Assembly: GCA_020859725.1 (NCBI GenBank)
Contig: JAJBVR010000030.1
Location: 1 to 15,779 of the forward strand
Direction of reading: 5' to 3'
Length of the DNA stretch: 15,779 nt
DNA from: Clostridiales bacterium
GTDB taxonomy: Bacteria > Bacillota > Clostridia > Oscillospirales > Acutalibacteraceae
Shown here: positions 1 to 7,540 of the stretch, in pieces
Layout of the letters: each line of letters opens with the position of its first letter
Position numbering within the stretch: the first letter of the stretch is position 1
The notes under the pieces: model-generated
Told to the model about the DNA's origin: nothing
What the model saw: the letters and a program-made list of their open reading frames with translations, nothing else
Databases searched by the model: none
Translations under genes and position numbers: made by a program

Positions 1-374
1 GTATTATAAGTGTACGCACCGCAAAGGCATATATCCGCATTTTCTTTTTCGCATTTCTTATAAAGCGCCGATAATGCGCCGGCTTCAAAAAAATCATCGG
101 AATCCCAAAAAACCAAATATTTGCCTTTTGCGTGCTTTATCCCGTTGTTTCTTGCCGCTCCGGCAAAAAGATTTTGCTGCCTTAAAACAGAAATTCGGCC
201 GTCTTTTTCAGATAATGCGGTTAATATTTTAAGAGAATTATCCGTTGAGCCGTCATCAACGCAAATAATTTCAATCTCCTTTAACGTTTGATTTATAACG
301 CTTTCAAGACATTGCTTAAGATATTTTTCCGAATTGTAAACCGGAATTATAACAGACACTTTAATGTTTTTCAT
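1..374 (-). CDS. Family 2 glycosyltransferase, C-terminus cut by window edge
   Basis: Only the first 124 codons lie in the window. The protein opens with MKNIKVSVIIPVYNSEKYL, followed by the nucleotide-binding strand ending in CVDDGSTDNS and, near residues 70-100, AGAARNNGI and the DxD-type metal site in WDSDDFFE. This is the GT-A fold of family 2 glycosyltransferases, which move a sugar from a nucleotide-sugar donor to an acceptor, usually in capsule, exopolysaccharide or teichoic acid synthesis at the inner face of the membrane. The ATG at 372-374 has AAAGGA 9 nt upstream. The gene diverges from the GHMP kinase gene at 562. Acceptor and donor cannot be told, because the C-terminal half is missing. 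Confidence 0.93.
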   Translation of the reverse strand, partial: MKNIKVSVIIPVYNSEKYLKQCLESVINQTLKEIEIICVDDGSTDNSLKILTALSEKDGRISVLRQQNLFAGAARNNGIKHAKGKYLVFWDSDDFFEAGALSALYKKCEKENADICLCGAYTYN

Positions 375-429
375 TTGCACATATCCTTTGGCAATATGCT
401 TTTACTGTATAGCAGTACAATACCCATAT

Positions 430-458
430 ATTGTATATTATAATAAAAATAAAGTCAA
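430..458 (-). promoter_or_regulatory. Promoter of the glycosyltransferase gene
   Basis: On the minus strand, TTGACT (453-458) and TACAAT (430-435) are separated by exactly 17 nt, which fits a housekeeping sigma-70/sigma-A promoter. It would give a leader of about 50 nt. A perfect inverted repeat TACTG-N5-CAGTA (403-417) lies in the start of that leader and could be an operator; that part is inference. Confidence 0.6.
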
Positions 459-495
459 CAGTGAGAAAGAAAGAGCATTTGTAAATTTTAATGTG

Positions 496-524
496 TTGAT
501 ATTGGCTGTGTGATATGATAAACT
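496..524 (+). promoter_or_regulatory. Promoter of the GHMP kinase gene
   Basis: TTGATA (496-501) and TAAACT (519-524) are 17 nt apart on the plus strand, about 35 nt upstream of the kinase start codon. The -10 box is imperfect, so this is a reasonable but not certain call. Confidence 0.5.
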
Positions 525-561
525 TAATTTAAGCTAAAAATTTATGTAAAGGGTTATAATT

Positions 562-1734
562 ATGAATACAGCAGATGAGTTTAAAAGGAAATTCAACACT
601 TCGGAAACCCCGCTTTCCGTTTACTGCCCGTATAGAATTGCGCCCGTCGGCGCTCATTCTGATTATCAGCACGGGCTTATTTCGGGCTTTGCCATTGACC
701 ACGGTGTGGAAATTGTTTTTTTGCCGTCGTCAAACGGTGAGGTTAAAATTTACAGCGGTAATTTTAAAGGCTGTGCATGCTTTTCGGCCTATGAACTTCC
801 TCAAAGAAATTATGATTGGGGGGATTTTGCAAAAGCGGCGTTTGTTTCCTTAAAGAGGAAATACAGAATTGACAATGGGCTTTTTGGGTATATTTACGGT
901 AGTCTGCCCGTCGGCGGTTTATCATCCTCGGCGGCGGTGCTTATTTCATACATATGTGCAATCTGCAAAATAAACGATATAAGCTTAACAAAATCCGAAT
1001 TAATAGATTTTGCGCTTTATGCGGAGCATGATTATCTTGAAATGAATGTGGGAAAAATGGATCAAAGCTGTGAGGTTTATTCAAAAAAGAATCATCTTTT
1101 GTTTTTGGACACTCTTGATGATTCCTATAAATTGATTCCCACTAATCCCGATATGCCCGATTATGAATTTGCCGTTGTTTTTTCCGGCAGGGAAAGAAAG
1201 CTGGCAAACACGGCGTTTAATTCCAGAGTTGATGAGGCAAAGGCTGCCTCATTTGCGCTTAGGGCGTTTGCGGGAATCCCTTACGGAAGTTTTAAGGATT
1301 CGTATATGCGGGATGTGCCGAAAGAGGTTTTTGATGAATACAAGGATAAAATCCCGCCGGCGTGGCGCAGGCGTGCCGAGCATTTTTACAGTGAGTTCAG
1401 CCGCGTTCAAAGAGGGGCAAAAGCTTGGGAACAGGGTAATATAGAGGAATTCGGAAAAATTATGTTTGAATCGGGATATTCTTCGATTTATAATTGGGAA
1501 ACAGGCTCAAAGGAGCTGCAAACTCTTTATGAAATTATGCTGAAATGCAGCGGAATATACGGCGGGCGATTCAGCGGCGCCGGCTTTAACGGCTCTTCAA
1601 TCGCGCTTGTTAATCCGCAAAAAAAAGAGGAAATTTCAGCATTTTTAAGGGAGGAATATTTAAAGGTTTATCCTCAGTATAAGGATGATTTTTCCGTTCA
1701 TTTCTGTAAAACTCCAGATGGGGTGCGGGTCTGA
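562..1734 (+). CDS. GHMP-family sugar kinase, galacturonokinase-like (galactokinase family)
   Basis: This 390-residue protein has the three GHMP kinase motifs in order: the sugar-binding motif PYRIAPVGAHSDYQHG (residues 23-38), the ATP phosphate-binding loop LPVGGLSSSAA (115-125), and the C-terminal GGRFSGAGFNGSS (334-346). Asp167 in GKMDQ matches the catalytic Asp of galactokinase. Galactokinases normally read GEHTDY in motif 1, and that Glu contacts the C6 hydroxyl of galactose. Here the residue is Ala31 (GAHSDY). As I recall, plant galacturonokinase has the same Ala within a similar PYRICPLGAHIDHQGG stretch. I therefore infer a 1-kinase for galacturonic acid or another C6-modified sugar, not plain galactose. 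AAAGGG lies 8 nt before the ATG. The gene stands alone, with no galT, galE or UDP-sugar pyrophosphorylase in the window. Automated annotation would probably say galactokinase. Confidence 0.85.
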   Translation: MNTADEFKRKFNTSETPLSVYCPYRIAPVGAHSDYQHGLISGFAIDHGVEIVFLPSSNGEVKIYSGNFKGCACFSAYELPQRNYDWGDFAKAAFVSLKRKYRIDNGLFGYIYGSLPVGGLSSSAAVLISYICAICKINDISLTKSELIDFALYAEHDYLEMNVGKMDQSCEVYSKKNHLLFLDTLDDSYKLIPTNPDMPDYEFAVVFSGRERKLANTAFNSRVDEAKAASFALRAFAGIPYGSFKDSYMRDVPKEVFDEYKDKIPPAWRRRAEHFYSEFSRVQRGAKAWEQGNIEEFGKIMFESGYSSIYNWETGSKELQTLYEIMLKCSGIYGGRFSGAGFNGSSIALVNPQKKEEISAFLREEYLKVYPQYKDDFSVHFCKTPDGVRV

Positions 1735-1966
1735 TTTGCTTTTATTATTTTCATTTTCTGAATTTTTATAAAAAACGCTTGATTTAAAGCATACTTTAAC
1801 TTGTATTATAAAATTAAAAGGTTTAACGGATGTTTCGGTGAGGAATTACACCTTTGAATTAATTTTGCCAAAAACTTGCATGCGTCATAATTTCAGGTTG
1901 TCCGATTACCGTTATAAGCTTTGACTTGTGATGATTATTTTTATAAAGAAAGAATAATGGAATACT
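1735..1966. other. Intergenic region, no gene seen
   Basis: AT-rich spacer between the GHMP kinase gene and the broken CMD gene. I see no strong rho-independent terminator and no coding frame worth calling. A weak promoter-like pair, TTGACT (1921-1926) and TAAAGA (1944-1949), lies just ahead of the CMD gene but sits very close to its start codon. Confidence 0.5.
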
Positions 1967-2703
1967 ATGAAAAATTCAGAATATAGCGATTGTTCGGCGT
2001 TTCCAAAAGATATAAAAGAAGCAAATGCCGAAATCGCGGAAATTTTTGATTCTTTTGTGTTTGGTGATGTTATCAAAGAAAATATTTTGGATGAAAAAAC
2101 AAGACAAACGGCGGTGTTGGCCTCGTTTATAGGCTGCGGGGCCGTTAAAGAATTTAAAATTATGCTTGGGAAAGCTTTGTATACCGTATTACCCCCCCGC
2201 TGAAATATGTGAAATTGTTTACCAGGTAATTCCATATTCGGGAATAGGAAAGGCGCTTGAATTTATTGCCGCGTTGGATGATATATTAAGAGAAAAGGGC
2301 GTTTCACTGCCCCCCTGAAAGTATGAAAACCACAAATTCGCAAACACGCCGTGAACGCACAACGCAGGCACAGGTGGATATATTCGGGCCGCAAATGGCT
2401 GATTTTTATAAATCAGGCGCAGCTGAAAGCCGGCATATAAATTTATAGCTGGCACAGAATTGCTTTGGGGATTATTATACCCGCGGAGGATTGAATTATA
2501 ATCAAAGAGAAATGATAACCTTTTTCCTGCTTGCGTCCATGGGAGGCTGTGAACCTCAGCTGATAAGCCATGCGGCTGCAAATATTAAAATAGGAAATGA
2601 TAAAAAATTTTTAATCGCGGTAATTTCCAAGCGCCTGCCGTATATCGGATATCCGAGAAGTTTAAACGCTCTTAATTGTGTAAACAAAGCGGCGGAGCAG
2701 TAA
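1967..2703 (+). pseudogene. Broken two-domain carboxymuconolactone decarboxylase (CMD)-like gene
   Basis: Three reading-frame segments join into one protein of about 244 residues. Segment 1 (from 1967) ends at a C7 run (2192-2198). Segment 2 (AEICEIVYQVIPYSG...) runs to TGA at 2316-2318 just after a C6 run (2310-2315). Segment 3 starts ESMKTTNSQTRRE and continues through NCFGDYYTRGGL to GGCEPQL and LPYIGYPRSLNAL, ending at 2703. Removing one C from each run restores the frame, but an in-frame TAG (2446-2448) remains between HINL and LAQNCFGDYY. The repeated pattern (LDEKTR...AVLASFIGCG, then NQRE...FFLLASMGGCE) is the AhpD/CMD fold in two copies, usually linked to redox or gamma-carboxymuconolactone-like chemistry. 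With three lesions it is most likely a decaying gene. No clear ribosome-binding site precedes 1967. Confidence 0.8.
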
Positions 2704-2733
2704 TATATAAGCCGCTGAAATCATTTGCTCATT

Positions 2734-2988
2734 GTGCAGAAAGTTCGGATTATAAAATTTCCGCACACCGTATAATTTTGAAAAGCGGAGCATATCTTGC
2801 ATTTATAGAGTAATCCATATATGTTACTGCGGCTGAGAAAAGAAAAAAGCTAAACCCCGCGGAAATATCAAATTTCCGCGGGGTTTTATATTAATTTCCG
2901 CAAGTGTTTTGCCGGGAATTTCAATTCCTGCAAATCGTACCGCCGGCGTAACATATTTTGTTAGGAGTGGGGTTGACCGATTTATCAA
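2734..2988. repeat. Dispersed intergenic element, copy 1 (about 255 bp)
   Basis: This stretch aligns along its whole length with 10512-10768. Both start GTGCA(G/A)AAA followed by a shared ATTATAAA...TTTCC segment. Both carry TACTGC(G/T)GCTGAG in the same place just before a strong hairpin, and both finish with a CG(T/C)AA(C/T)ATATTTTG block. Lengths agree within a few bases while the sequence has diverged, with the ends better kept than the middle. Short frames on either strand are not conserved between copies, so I read it as a non-coding repeat. It fills the 316-bp gap between the CMD gene and tarJ, which converge on it. Confidence 0.6.
2852..2886. terminator. Bidirectional rho-independent terminator inside repeat copy 1
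   Basis: A perfect 15-bp stem (2852-2866 with 2872-2886) containing CCCCGCGG and its complement closes a 5-nt loop. On the plus strand it runs into TTTATATT; on the minus strand a T-rich AGCTTTTTTC follows. It sits between two convergent genes (the CMD gene on plus, tarJ on minus) and can end both transcripts. Confidence 0.85.
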
Positions 2989-3019
2989 AAATTTTAACCG
3001 ATGCTTCAATCATCGGTTT

Positions 3020-4045
3020 TTATTCATCCCATTTCAGTATTGTTTTGCCGAATGATTTTTGCGTGTCCTTTTCAAAAGCGGATTTTATATCGGCAACGGT
3101 TCGCACCGTGTTTACGGAGCTGATAAGATTTCCCAGATAATCTATTATCTCCGGATTTGATTTATACAGCTCTATCGTTTTAACAAAATCACATACTCCG
3201 CTTCTTGAAGAACCAAACATCCTAAGCCCCTTTTCAAGAATCATACGTGTGTTTATGGGCACGGGATATTCGGAAACGCCTAAAATTGAAATAGTTCCCT
3301 CCGGGTTTATTAAATCTATTATTTGTTCTATTGCAGCCGGGCTTCCGTTCCCTCCCACGCATTCAAACGCGTGGTCAATATGCAGTTCCCCGGGAATATC
3401 GGTAATCATAAAGGTTTCGTCTGCAAAAGTAAAATCGGCAAGCTTTTCCTGGGACGTTCCGAAAACGAATATTTTTGAATCGGGAAATCTGTGCTTTAAT
3501 AACAGCGAGGTTATATATCCCAGGTTTCCGTTTCCCCAAACTCCTATTGAATTTCTTATCGAATGTTCAATTTTGTCAAAGCGTGAAATCGTGTGCATTG
3601 AAACGGAAACGATTTCCGTGAACGCCGCAACATTCAAATTAATATCTTTCGGCAGTCTGACAAGCCTTTCCGGCTCTATTTCAACATATTCCTGAAGAAA
3701 TCCATCCATAGACGAGCCGCAGAATTTTGATGATCGCAGATAATTTTCGGCAATCACATCATTTTTTTCAATGGGCTTGTTGGGAATCATAACCACTTTT
3801 TCGCCGCTTTTGAAATTACCGCCGCAGTCAAACACAACCTCTCCTATGCCCTCGTGAATAAGCGCCATGGGAAGCTTTTCGGCAAGGATTTTAGCGTCTC
3901 TTGTGCCGAGATAATAGCGCATATCGGCGTTGCATATTGAAAGGTGAGTAGGCCTTACGATAACATTTCCTCTGAAAAGTTCAATGTTTTCAAAGCAAAT
4001 TTCAAATCTGCGCGGCGCGGCAAGTCGGTAAACTGTGTTTATCAT
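3020..4045 (-). CDS. tarJ: Ribulose-5-phosphate reductase, CDP-ribitol pathway (TarJ)
   Basis: This 341-residue medium-chain dehydrogenase matches the usual TarJ length. It reduces D-ribulose 5-phosphate to D-ribitol 5-phosphate with NADPH in the cytoplasm, the first step towards CDP-ribitol for wall teichoic acid or ribitol-containing capsule. Visible features are the zinc-site Cys38 in HLSICNADMRYY, His64-Glu65 in ALIHEGIGEV, the TarJ-like run VIAENYLRSSKF, Glu144 in AAFTEIVS, and the Rossmann motif GVWGNGNLG (168-176). The ATG overlaps the stop of tarI (shared 4042-4045), so the two are translationally coupled; GGAGG lies 7 nt before the start. Family assignment is firm because of the tarI partner. 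The final polymer cannot be told, since no ribitol-phosphate polymerase lies in the window. Confidence 0.93.
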   Translation of the reverse strand: MINTVYRLAAPRRFEICFENIELFRGNVIVRPTHLSICNADMRYYLGTRDAKILAEKLPMALIHEGIGEVVFDCGGNFKSGEKVVMIPNKPIEKNDVIAENYLRSSKFCGSSMDGFLQEYVEIEPERLVRLPKDINLNVAAFTEIVSVSMHTISRFDKIEHSIRNSIGVWGNGNLGYITSLLLKHRFPDSKIFVFGTSQEKLADFTFADETFMITDIPGELHIDHAFECVGGNGSPAAIEQIIDLINPEGTISILGVSEYPVPINTRMILEKGLRMFGSSRSGVCDFVKTIELYKSNPEIIDYLGNLISSVNTVRTVADIKSAFEKDTQKSFGKTILKWDE

Positions 4046-4749
4046 TCCTCATCCTCCAGCAAAGATTTGGCTATTTTCAAATCATAAGGATACGTTATTT
4101 TTATATTAAATGTTTCGCCGTCTGTAAGAGCCACCTTTTCGCCTTTCAGCACAAAAATTTTAGCGGCGTCAGTTAAAATTTCCTTTTCTTCATCTGAAAG
4201 CGTGCTGTAAAGCTTTTTTAATTTAAGCGCCTTGAAAGACTGCGGAGTCTGCCCCTGATACATTATTTTTCTGTTTGGAATACCGCTTATAAATTTTTCA
4301 TCTGCGGATTCAACAATGGTGTCTGTGGCGGGCACAACAGTGTCGCACGCTCCGTATTTTCTGCATGCTTCTATATTTTCCTTTATTATTCTGTGGGTAA
4401 CAAAAGGCCGCACTGAATCATGCGTAACGATTATTGTGTTTTCATCAAGCGTTCCTTCGGATTCAATAAAATCAACGGCTTTCATAATAGTTTCATTTCT
4501 TGTGTTTCCGCCTTCCGTTACAATTACTTTGCCGTCCGCCGGCGCTATATATTTTTTTATAAGGTTTTTTGTGTGCTCAACCCATTTTTCCGGGCAAAGA
4601 ACAATTACCTTTTCAAAATCGGGGCAGGTAAAAAATTTTTCAATGGTGTAAATTATTATCGGTTTTCCCTTAAGATTCAAATATTGCTTTGGCTTTTCGC
4701 CGCCCATTCGGGAACCGATTCCGCCCGCAAGAATAACTCCGTAAATCAT
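4042..4749 (-). CDS. tarI: Ribitol-5-phosphate cytidylyltransferase (TarI)
   Basis: This 235-residue protein of the IspD/TarI family transfers CMP from CTP to D-ribitol 5-phosphate, giving CDP-ribitol. The N-terminal nucleotide loop is LAGGIGSRMG (7-16) followed by KPKQY (19-23), and NTRNET (81-86) matches the conserved CTP-site region. The motif THDSVRPF (108-115) is of the TarI kind; the related IspD enzymes normally read HDAARP, which argues against isoprenoid synthesis. The start has AAGGAG a few nt upstream. The gene lies 31 nt after the dehydrogenase gene and overlaps tarJ by 4 nt, so all three are probably one transcript. IspD function is a lesser alternative, made unlikely by tarJ. 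Confidence 0.93.
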   Translation of the reverse strand: MIYGVILAGGIGSRMGGEKPKQYLNLKGKPIIIYTIEKFFTCPDFEKVIVLCPEKWVEHTKNLIKKYIAPADGKVIVTEGGNTRNETIMKAVDFIESEGTLDENTIIVTHDSVRPFVTHRIIKENIEACRKYGACDTVVPATDTIVESADEKFISGIPNRKIMYQGQTPQSFKALKLKKLYSTLSDEEKEILTDAAKIFVLKGEKVALTDGETFNIKITYPYDLKIAKSLLEDEE

Positions 4750-4780
4750 TAATATCTCCTTATAATTTTATATTTCTATT

Positions 4781-5911
4781 TTATCTTAAAGCTTTATACA
4801 TTTCAAGAATATTTTCCTTTGTAAGAGCAATCGGATTTCTTTCCATAAGCATACTCATACTTTTTTCCGCAAGCTCGTTGATTTGCCCGTCCGTTGTGCA
4901 GCCGATTTCCGAAAGGCGCGTTTTCATATGCATTCTTTTTTTCATTTCATATATTTCGTTCGCCATATCATAAGGGGTTTTAAATCCGCAGGATTTTGCA
5001 AATTCTTTTATTCTGCCGTTTTCATCTGCATTGTCCGCGTTGAATTTTATAAAATAATCAAGTGTAAAGGCGCACGCTTCTCCGTGCGGAATGCCGTAAA
5101 TATTGGTAAGCGGAAAAGAGCAGGCGTGGCTGCCTGTTGTGCGCGGGTGTGAAAAAGCAACTCCAGCAACTATGCTTGCCTCCGCCATTTTTTCGCGCGC
5201 CTCAAGATTTTTCGGTTCGTTGTAAGCGGTTTCAAGATATTTAAAAACAAGCTTTGCGCTGTGTACAGAGCAGGAGGAGCATATAGGCTGGTTAAGTGTG
5301 CTCCAGTAGCTTTCAACCGCGTGGCTTAAAACATCCAGCCCGGTTGAAGCTGTAACCCGCGGCGGAACAGTTAAAGTAAGCTCCGGGTCTATAACGGCAA
5401 TTTTCGGATACATAGCCGGGTCATTCATAGGCTGTTTTAAATTTTTATCCAAATCGGTAAGTACCGAGATATTTGTAACCTCGCTTGCGGTTCCGCTTGT
5501 TGTGGCAAAAGCAATCATGGGTATTGACTCTTTTGGGTCAACAGGTTTTCCCTGCGTGTGATATGCAGAAATTTTATCTGTTCCTTTGGCTATGGCGCAG
5601 GCTGCCTTGCAGCAGTCCATAGGCGAGCCGCCGCCCAAAGCAACCGCGAAATCAGCGTTTATTTCCCTTAATAAAGCAACGCAGTTATCCACGTTTTCAG
5701 TCGTGGGATTTGGGCGTATATCTGTAAAAACAGCTTTTAAAGCTCCGTTTGAGTTTTTTATAAATTTCTCTGCTTCTCCGTTTGCCGCAACGCTTTTTGA
5801 GCAAACCAAAACTCCGCGCTTCCCGTTAATTTTTTTTATATATTCACCTATATTATGCCTTTTTCCGCTGCCGAATATTATTTTTACCGGCAAGTTAAAT
5901 ACCCATTCCAT
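4781..5911 (-). CDS. Iron-containing alcohol dehydrogenase (group III)
   Basis: This 376-residue protein has the NAD(P)-binding GGGSPMD (93-99), ATTSGTASEVT (136-146), and a complete set of metal ligands spaced as in the family: Asp193 and His197 in GLDVLSHAVE, His262 in TGSHACSFPL and His276 in IPHGEACAF. Such enzymes interconvert alcohols and aldehydes or ketones in the cytoplasm. I place the start at the ATG at 5909-5911, which gives the typical opening MEWVFNLPVKIIFGSG; a TTG 18 nt further upstream is in frame but has no better support. The gene leads an operon with tarI and tarJ, so a role in making or modifying a surface-polymer polyol or aldehyde substituent is possible. Butanol-type or phosphonoacetaldehyde-type reduction cannot be excluded from sequence. 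Confidence 0.88.
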   Translation of the reverse strand: MEWVFNLPVKIIFGSGKRHNIGEYIKKINGKRGVLVCSKSVAANGEAEKFIKNSNGALKAVFTDIRPNPTTENVDNCVALLREINADFAVALGGGSPMDCCKAACAIAKGTDKISAYHTQGKPVDPKESIPMIAFATTSGTASEVTNISVLTDLDKNLKQPMNDPAMYPKIAVIDPELTLTVPPRVTASTGLDVLSHAVESYWSTLNQPICSSCSVHSAKLVFKYLETAYNEPKNLEAREKMAEASIVAGVAFSHPRTTGSHACSFPLTNIYGIPHGEACAFTLDYFIKFNADNADENGRIKEFAKSCGFKTPYDMANEIYEMKKRMHMKTRLSEIGCTTDGQINELAEKSMSMLMERNPIALTKENILEMYKALR

Positions 5912-5943
5912 ATTTATAACCCCAATCAATTAATATTTACTTA

Positions 5944-5972
5944 ATTTTACCACTAAAGCAATTATCAATCAA
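5944..5972 (-). promoter_or_regulatory. Promoter of the Fe-ADH/tarI/tarJ operon
   Basis: On the minus strand TTGATT (5967-5972) and TAAAAT (5944-5949) are 17 nt apart, about 35 nt before the dehydrogenase ATG. The spacer holds the 11-mer TGCTTTAGTGG, which also occurs next to the -10 box of the nifS promoter. Confidence 0.6.
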
Positions 5973-5991
5973 GGCGCAAATTAATTTGATA

Positions 5992-6020
5992 TTGAAATGA
6001 AACTTTTTATGCATTATAAT
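5992..6020 (+). promoter_or_regulatory. Promoter of the MFS permease gene
   Basis: TTGAAA (5992-5997) and a perfect TATAAT (6015-6020) are 17 nt apart, giving a leader of about 58 nt to the ATG at 6085. It is divergent from the dehydrogenase promoter, and the -35 boxes of the two are about 20 nt apart. Confidence 0.65.
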
Positions 6021-6084
6021 AACCGATAAATTAATTTATTTTTGCGGTAATTATATTCATCGGGAAAGGAAACGCAGCGGAAAA

Positions 6085-7288
6085 ATGAAAAAAATTATCT
6101 TATTCTCATACCCGGGCGGCGTGCTGCCTTGCATATATAACACAGGCGGTGGCGGCAACATTTTTGCCTTTGCTTTTTGTTCATTTTCAAAGTGAATTCG
6201 GTTTTTCACTTAATAGCTTAACGGTATTAATTACAGTAACATTTATAACAGAAATCGTTATTGATGCCTTAAGTCCGTTTTTCATTAAAAAAATCGGCTA
6301 CAGAAAATCAATGATATTAGCAAATATTCTTTCATTTTCAGGTTTTGCGGGGCTGTCTTTTTTGCCTGATATTTTTCAAAATCATTATATTGGCTTCCTG
6401 GTAAGCGCTGCGCTTTATGCAATCGGGGGCGGATTTGACGAGGTGTTGGTTTCGCCTATTGTTGAGGCATGCCCAACAAAAAATAAGGCCGCCGCCATGA
6501 GATTTGTGCATTCGGCATTCTGCATTGGCTGCGCGGCGGTTGTGCTTGGCTCAACTTTATTTTTTAAAACCGCAGGTATTGAAAACTGGCGTTTTCTCGC
6601 CGTTATTTGGGCTGCCGTTCCTCTTTTTAACGCGGTTTATTTTTGCTTTGTGCCGATACGAACTTTGGAGGAGGAAAAGGGCAGAGGAAAATTTTCGGAT
6701 ATGATTAAAAATCCGCTTTTTTGGGTTTTGGGCGGAGCAATGGTATGCACCGGTGCAAGCGAGCTTTCAATGAGCCAATGGGCTTCGGCTTTCGCGGAAT
6801 CCGGGCTTCACGTGTCAAAAACAACGGGCGATCTTTTGGGTCCCTGTGCGTTCGCGGCGCTTATGGGTGTTTCACGCGTTATTTACGGAAATGTGTGCGG
6901 CAAGGTTGATATTATAAAAATTATGATGTGCGGCGCGCTTTTGTGCATCGCTTCATATCTAACCGCTTCTCTTTCGGAAAATCCGGTTTTGGCGCTTATA
7001 GGCTGCTGTGTGTGCGGAATTGCCGTTGCGCCTATGTGGCCGGGCGCTTTTTCCCTTGCGGCAAAGCATATTCCCAATGCTTCCACTGCAATGTTTGCCG
7101 CGTATGCCTTTTTGGGCGATGTTGGGTGTACGGCCGGGCCTACAATGGTTGGCGTTATTTCGGGAAACAGCGATGATAATATTTCAAAGGGCTTAATTTG
7201 GTCTGTAATTTTTCCTGCGCTGATGTTTTTATGCCTCATCTTTGTTAAAAGGCTTTCAAAAAGCAATGTAAAAATCAGAAAAAAATAA
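6085..7288 (+). CDS. MFS sugar-type permease with an apparent +1 frameshift after the start codon
   Basis: The main frame is a hydrophobic protein with about twelve membrane segments. The MFS motif-A region DALSPFFIKKIGYRKS follows the second segment, with a conserved YAIGGGFDEVLVSPIVEACP further on and VIYGNVCGKVD in the second half. In this frame the first possible start is GTG at 6149, which would remove the first membrane segment. The missing N-terminus is present in the DNA: in the main frame it reads KKLSYSHTRAACCLAYITQA, but the ATG at 6085 is one base out of phase because it is followed by A7 (6088-6094). With A6 the protein begins MKKLSYSHTR and is 400 residues, normal for the family. 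AAAGGA lies 14 nt before the ATG. Substrate unknown. It is either a sequence error, a phase-variable or slippage-read gene, or a fresh pseudogene. Confidence 0.8.
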
Positions 7289-7540
7289 AGTTGCCTCCGG
7301 TATGATATATAAAATTGTTTTAATATATTTTATTGTGCATATTGCACTGCAAAGCTTTAAATTTTATGTGCAAAACAAACAATACAATTGCATATGAAAA
7401 TAATATTAATATTTTTTTGTGGAATTATAGTTGATTTATATAAAAAATTCTAATATAATATGATTTGTTATATAATAGCGACGGAATCATCTGAATTTTA
7501 TTTTGGTGTTTATTTTCCGCCCGGAAAGAGGTGGTTTTTT
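7289..7540. other. Intergenic leader of the GPH symporter
   Basis: AT-rich spacer. It contains a perfect short inverted repeat GTGCA-TAT-TGCAC (7335-7347), an AT palindrome around 7400, and the symporter promoter at 7431-7459. I see no strong terminator for the preceding MFS gene. Confidence 0.5.
7431..7459 (+). promoter_or_regulatory. Promoter of the GPH symporter gene
   Basis: TTGATT (7431-7436), 17 nt, TATAAT (7454-7459). The -10 box directly touches the ATG at 7460, so that ATG would lie upstream of the transcription start and cannot be the start codon. The leader is about 75 nt. Confidence 0.75.

Noticed and set aside
2446..2448. TAG read as pyrrolysine or another recoded amino acid
   Set aside because: CMD-family proteins are not known to use pyrrolysine, there is no sign of pyl genes, and the gene has two further frame breaks. 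Decay is the simpler reading.
2734..2988. Insertion sequence or MITE with terminal inverted repeats
   Set aside because: I see no terminal inverted repeats or target-site duplications at the ends of either copy, so I call it only a dispersed repeat.
2824..3009. 61-codon open frame on the minus strand in the tarJ-CMD gap
   Set aside because: It spans the terminator hairpin and has no ribosome-binding site, and the matching frame in the other repeat copy is different in sequence. It is read-through of the repeat, not a gene.
4316..4752. Plus-strand open frames opposite tarI
   Set aside because: tarI motifs on the minus strand are unambiguous; these frames are antisense shadows.
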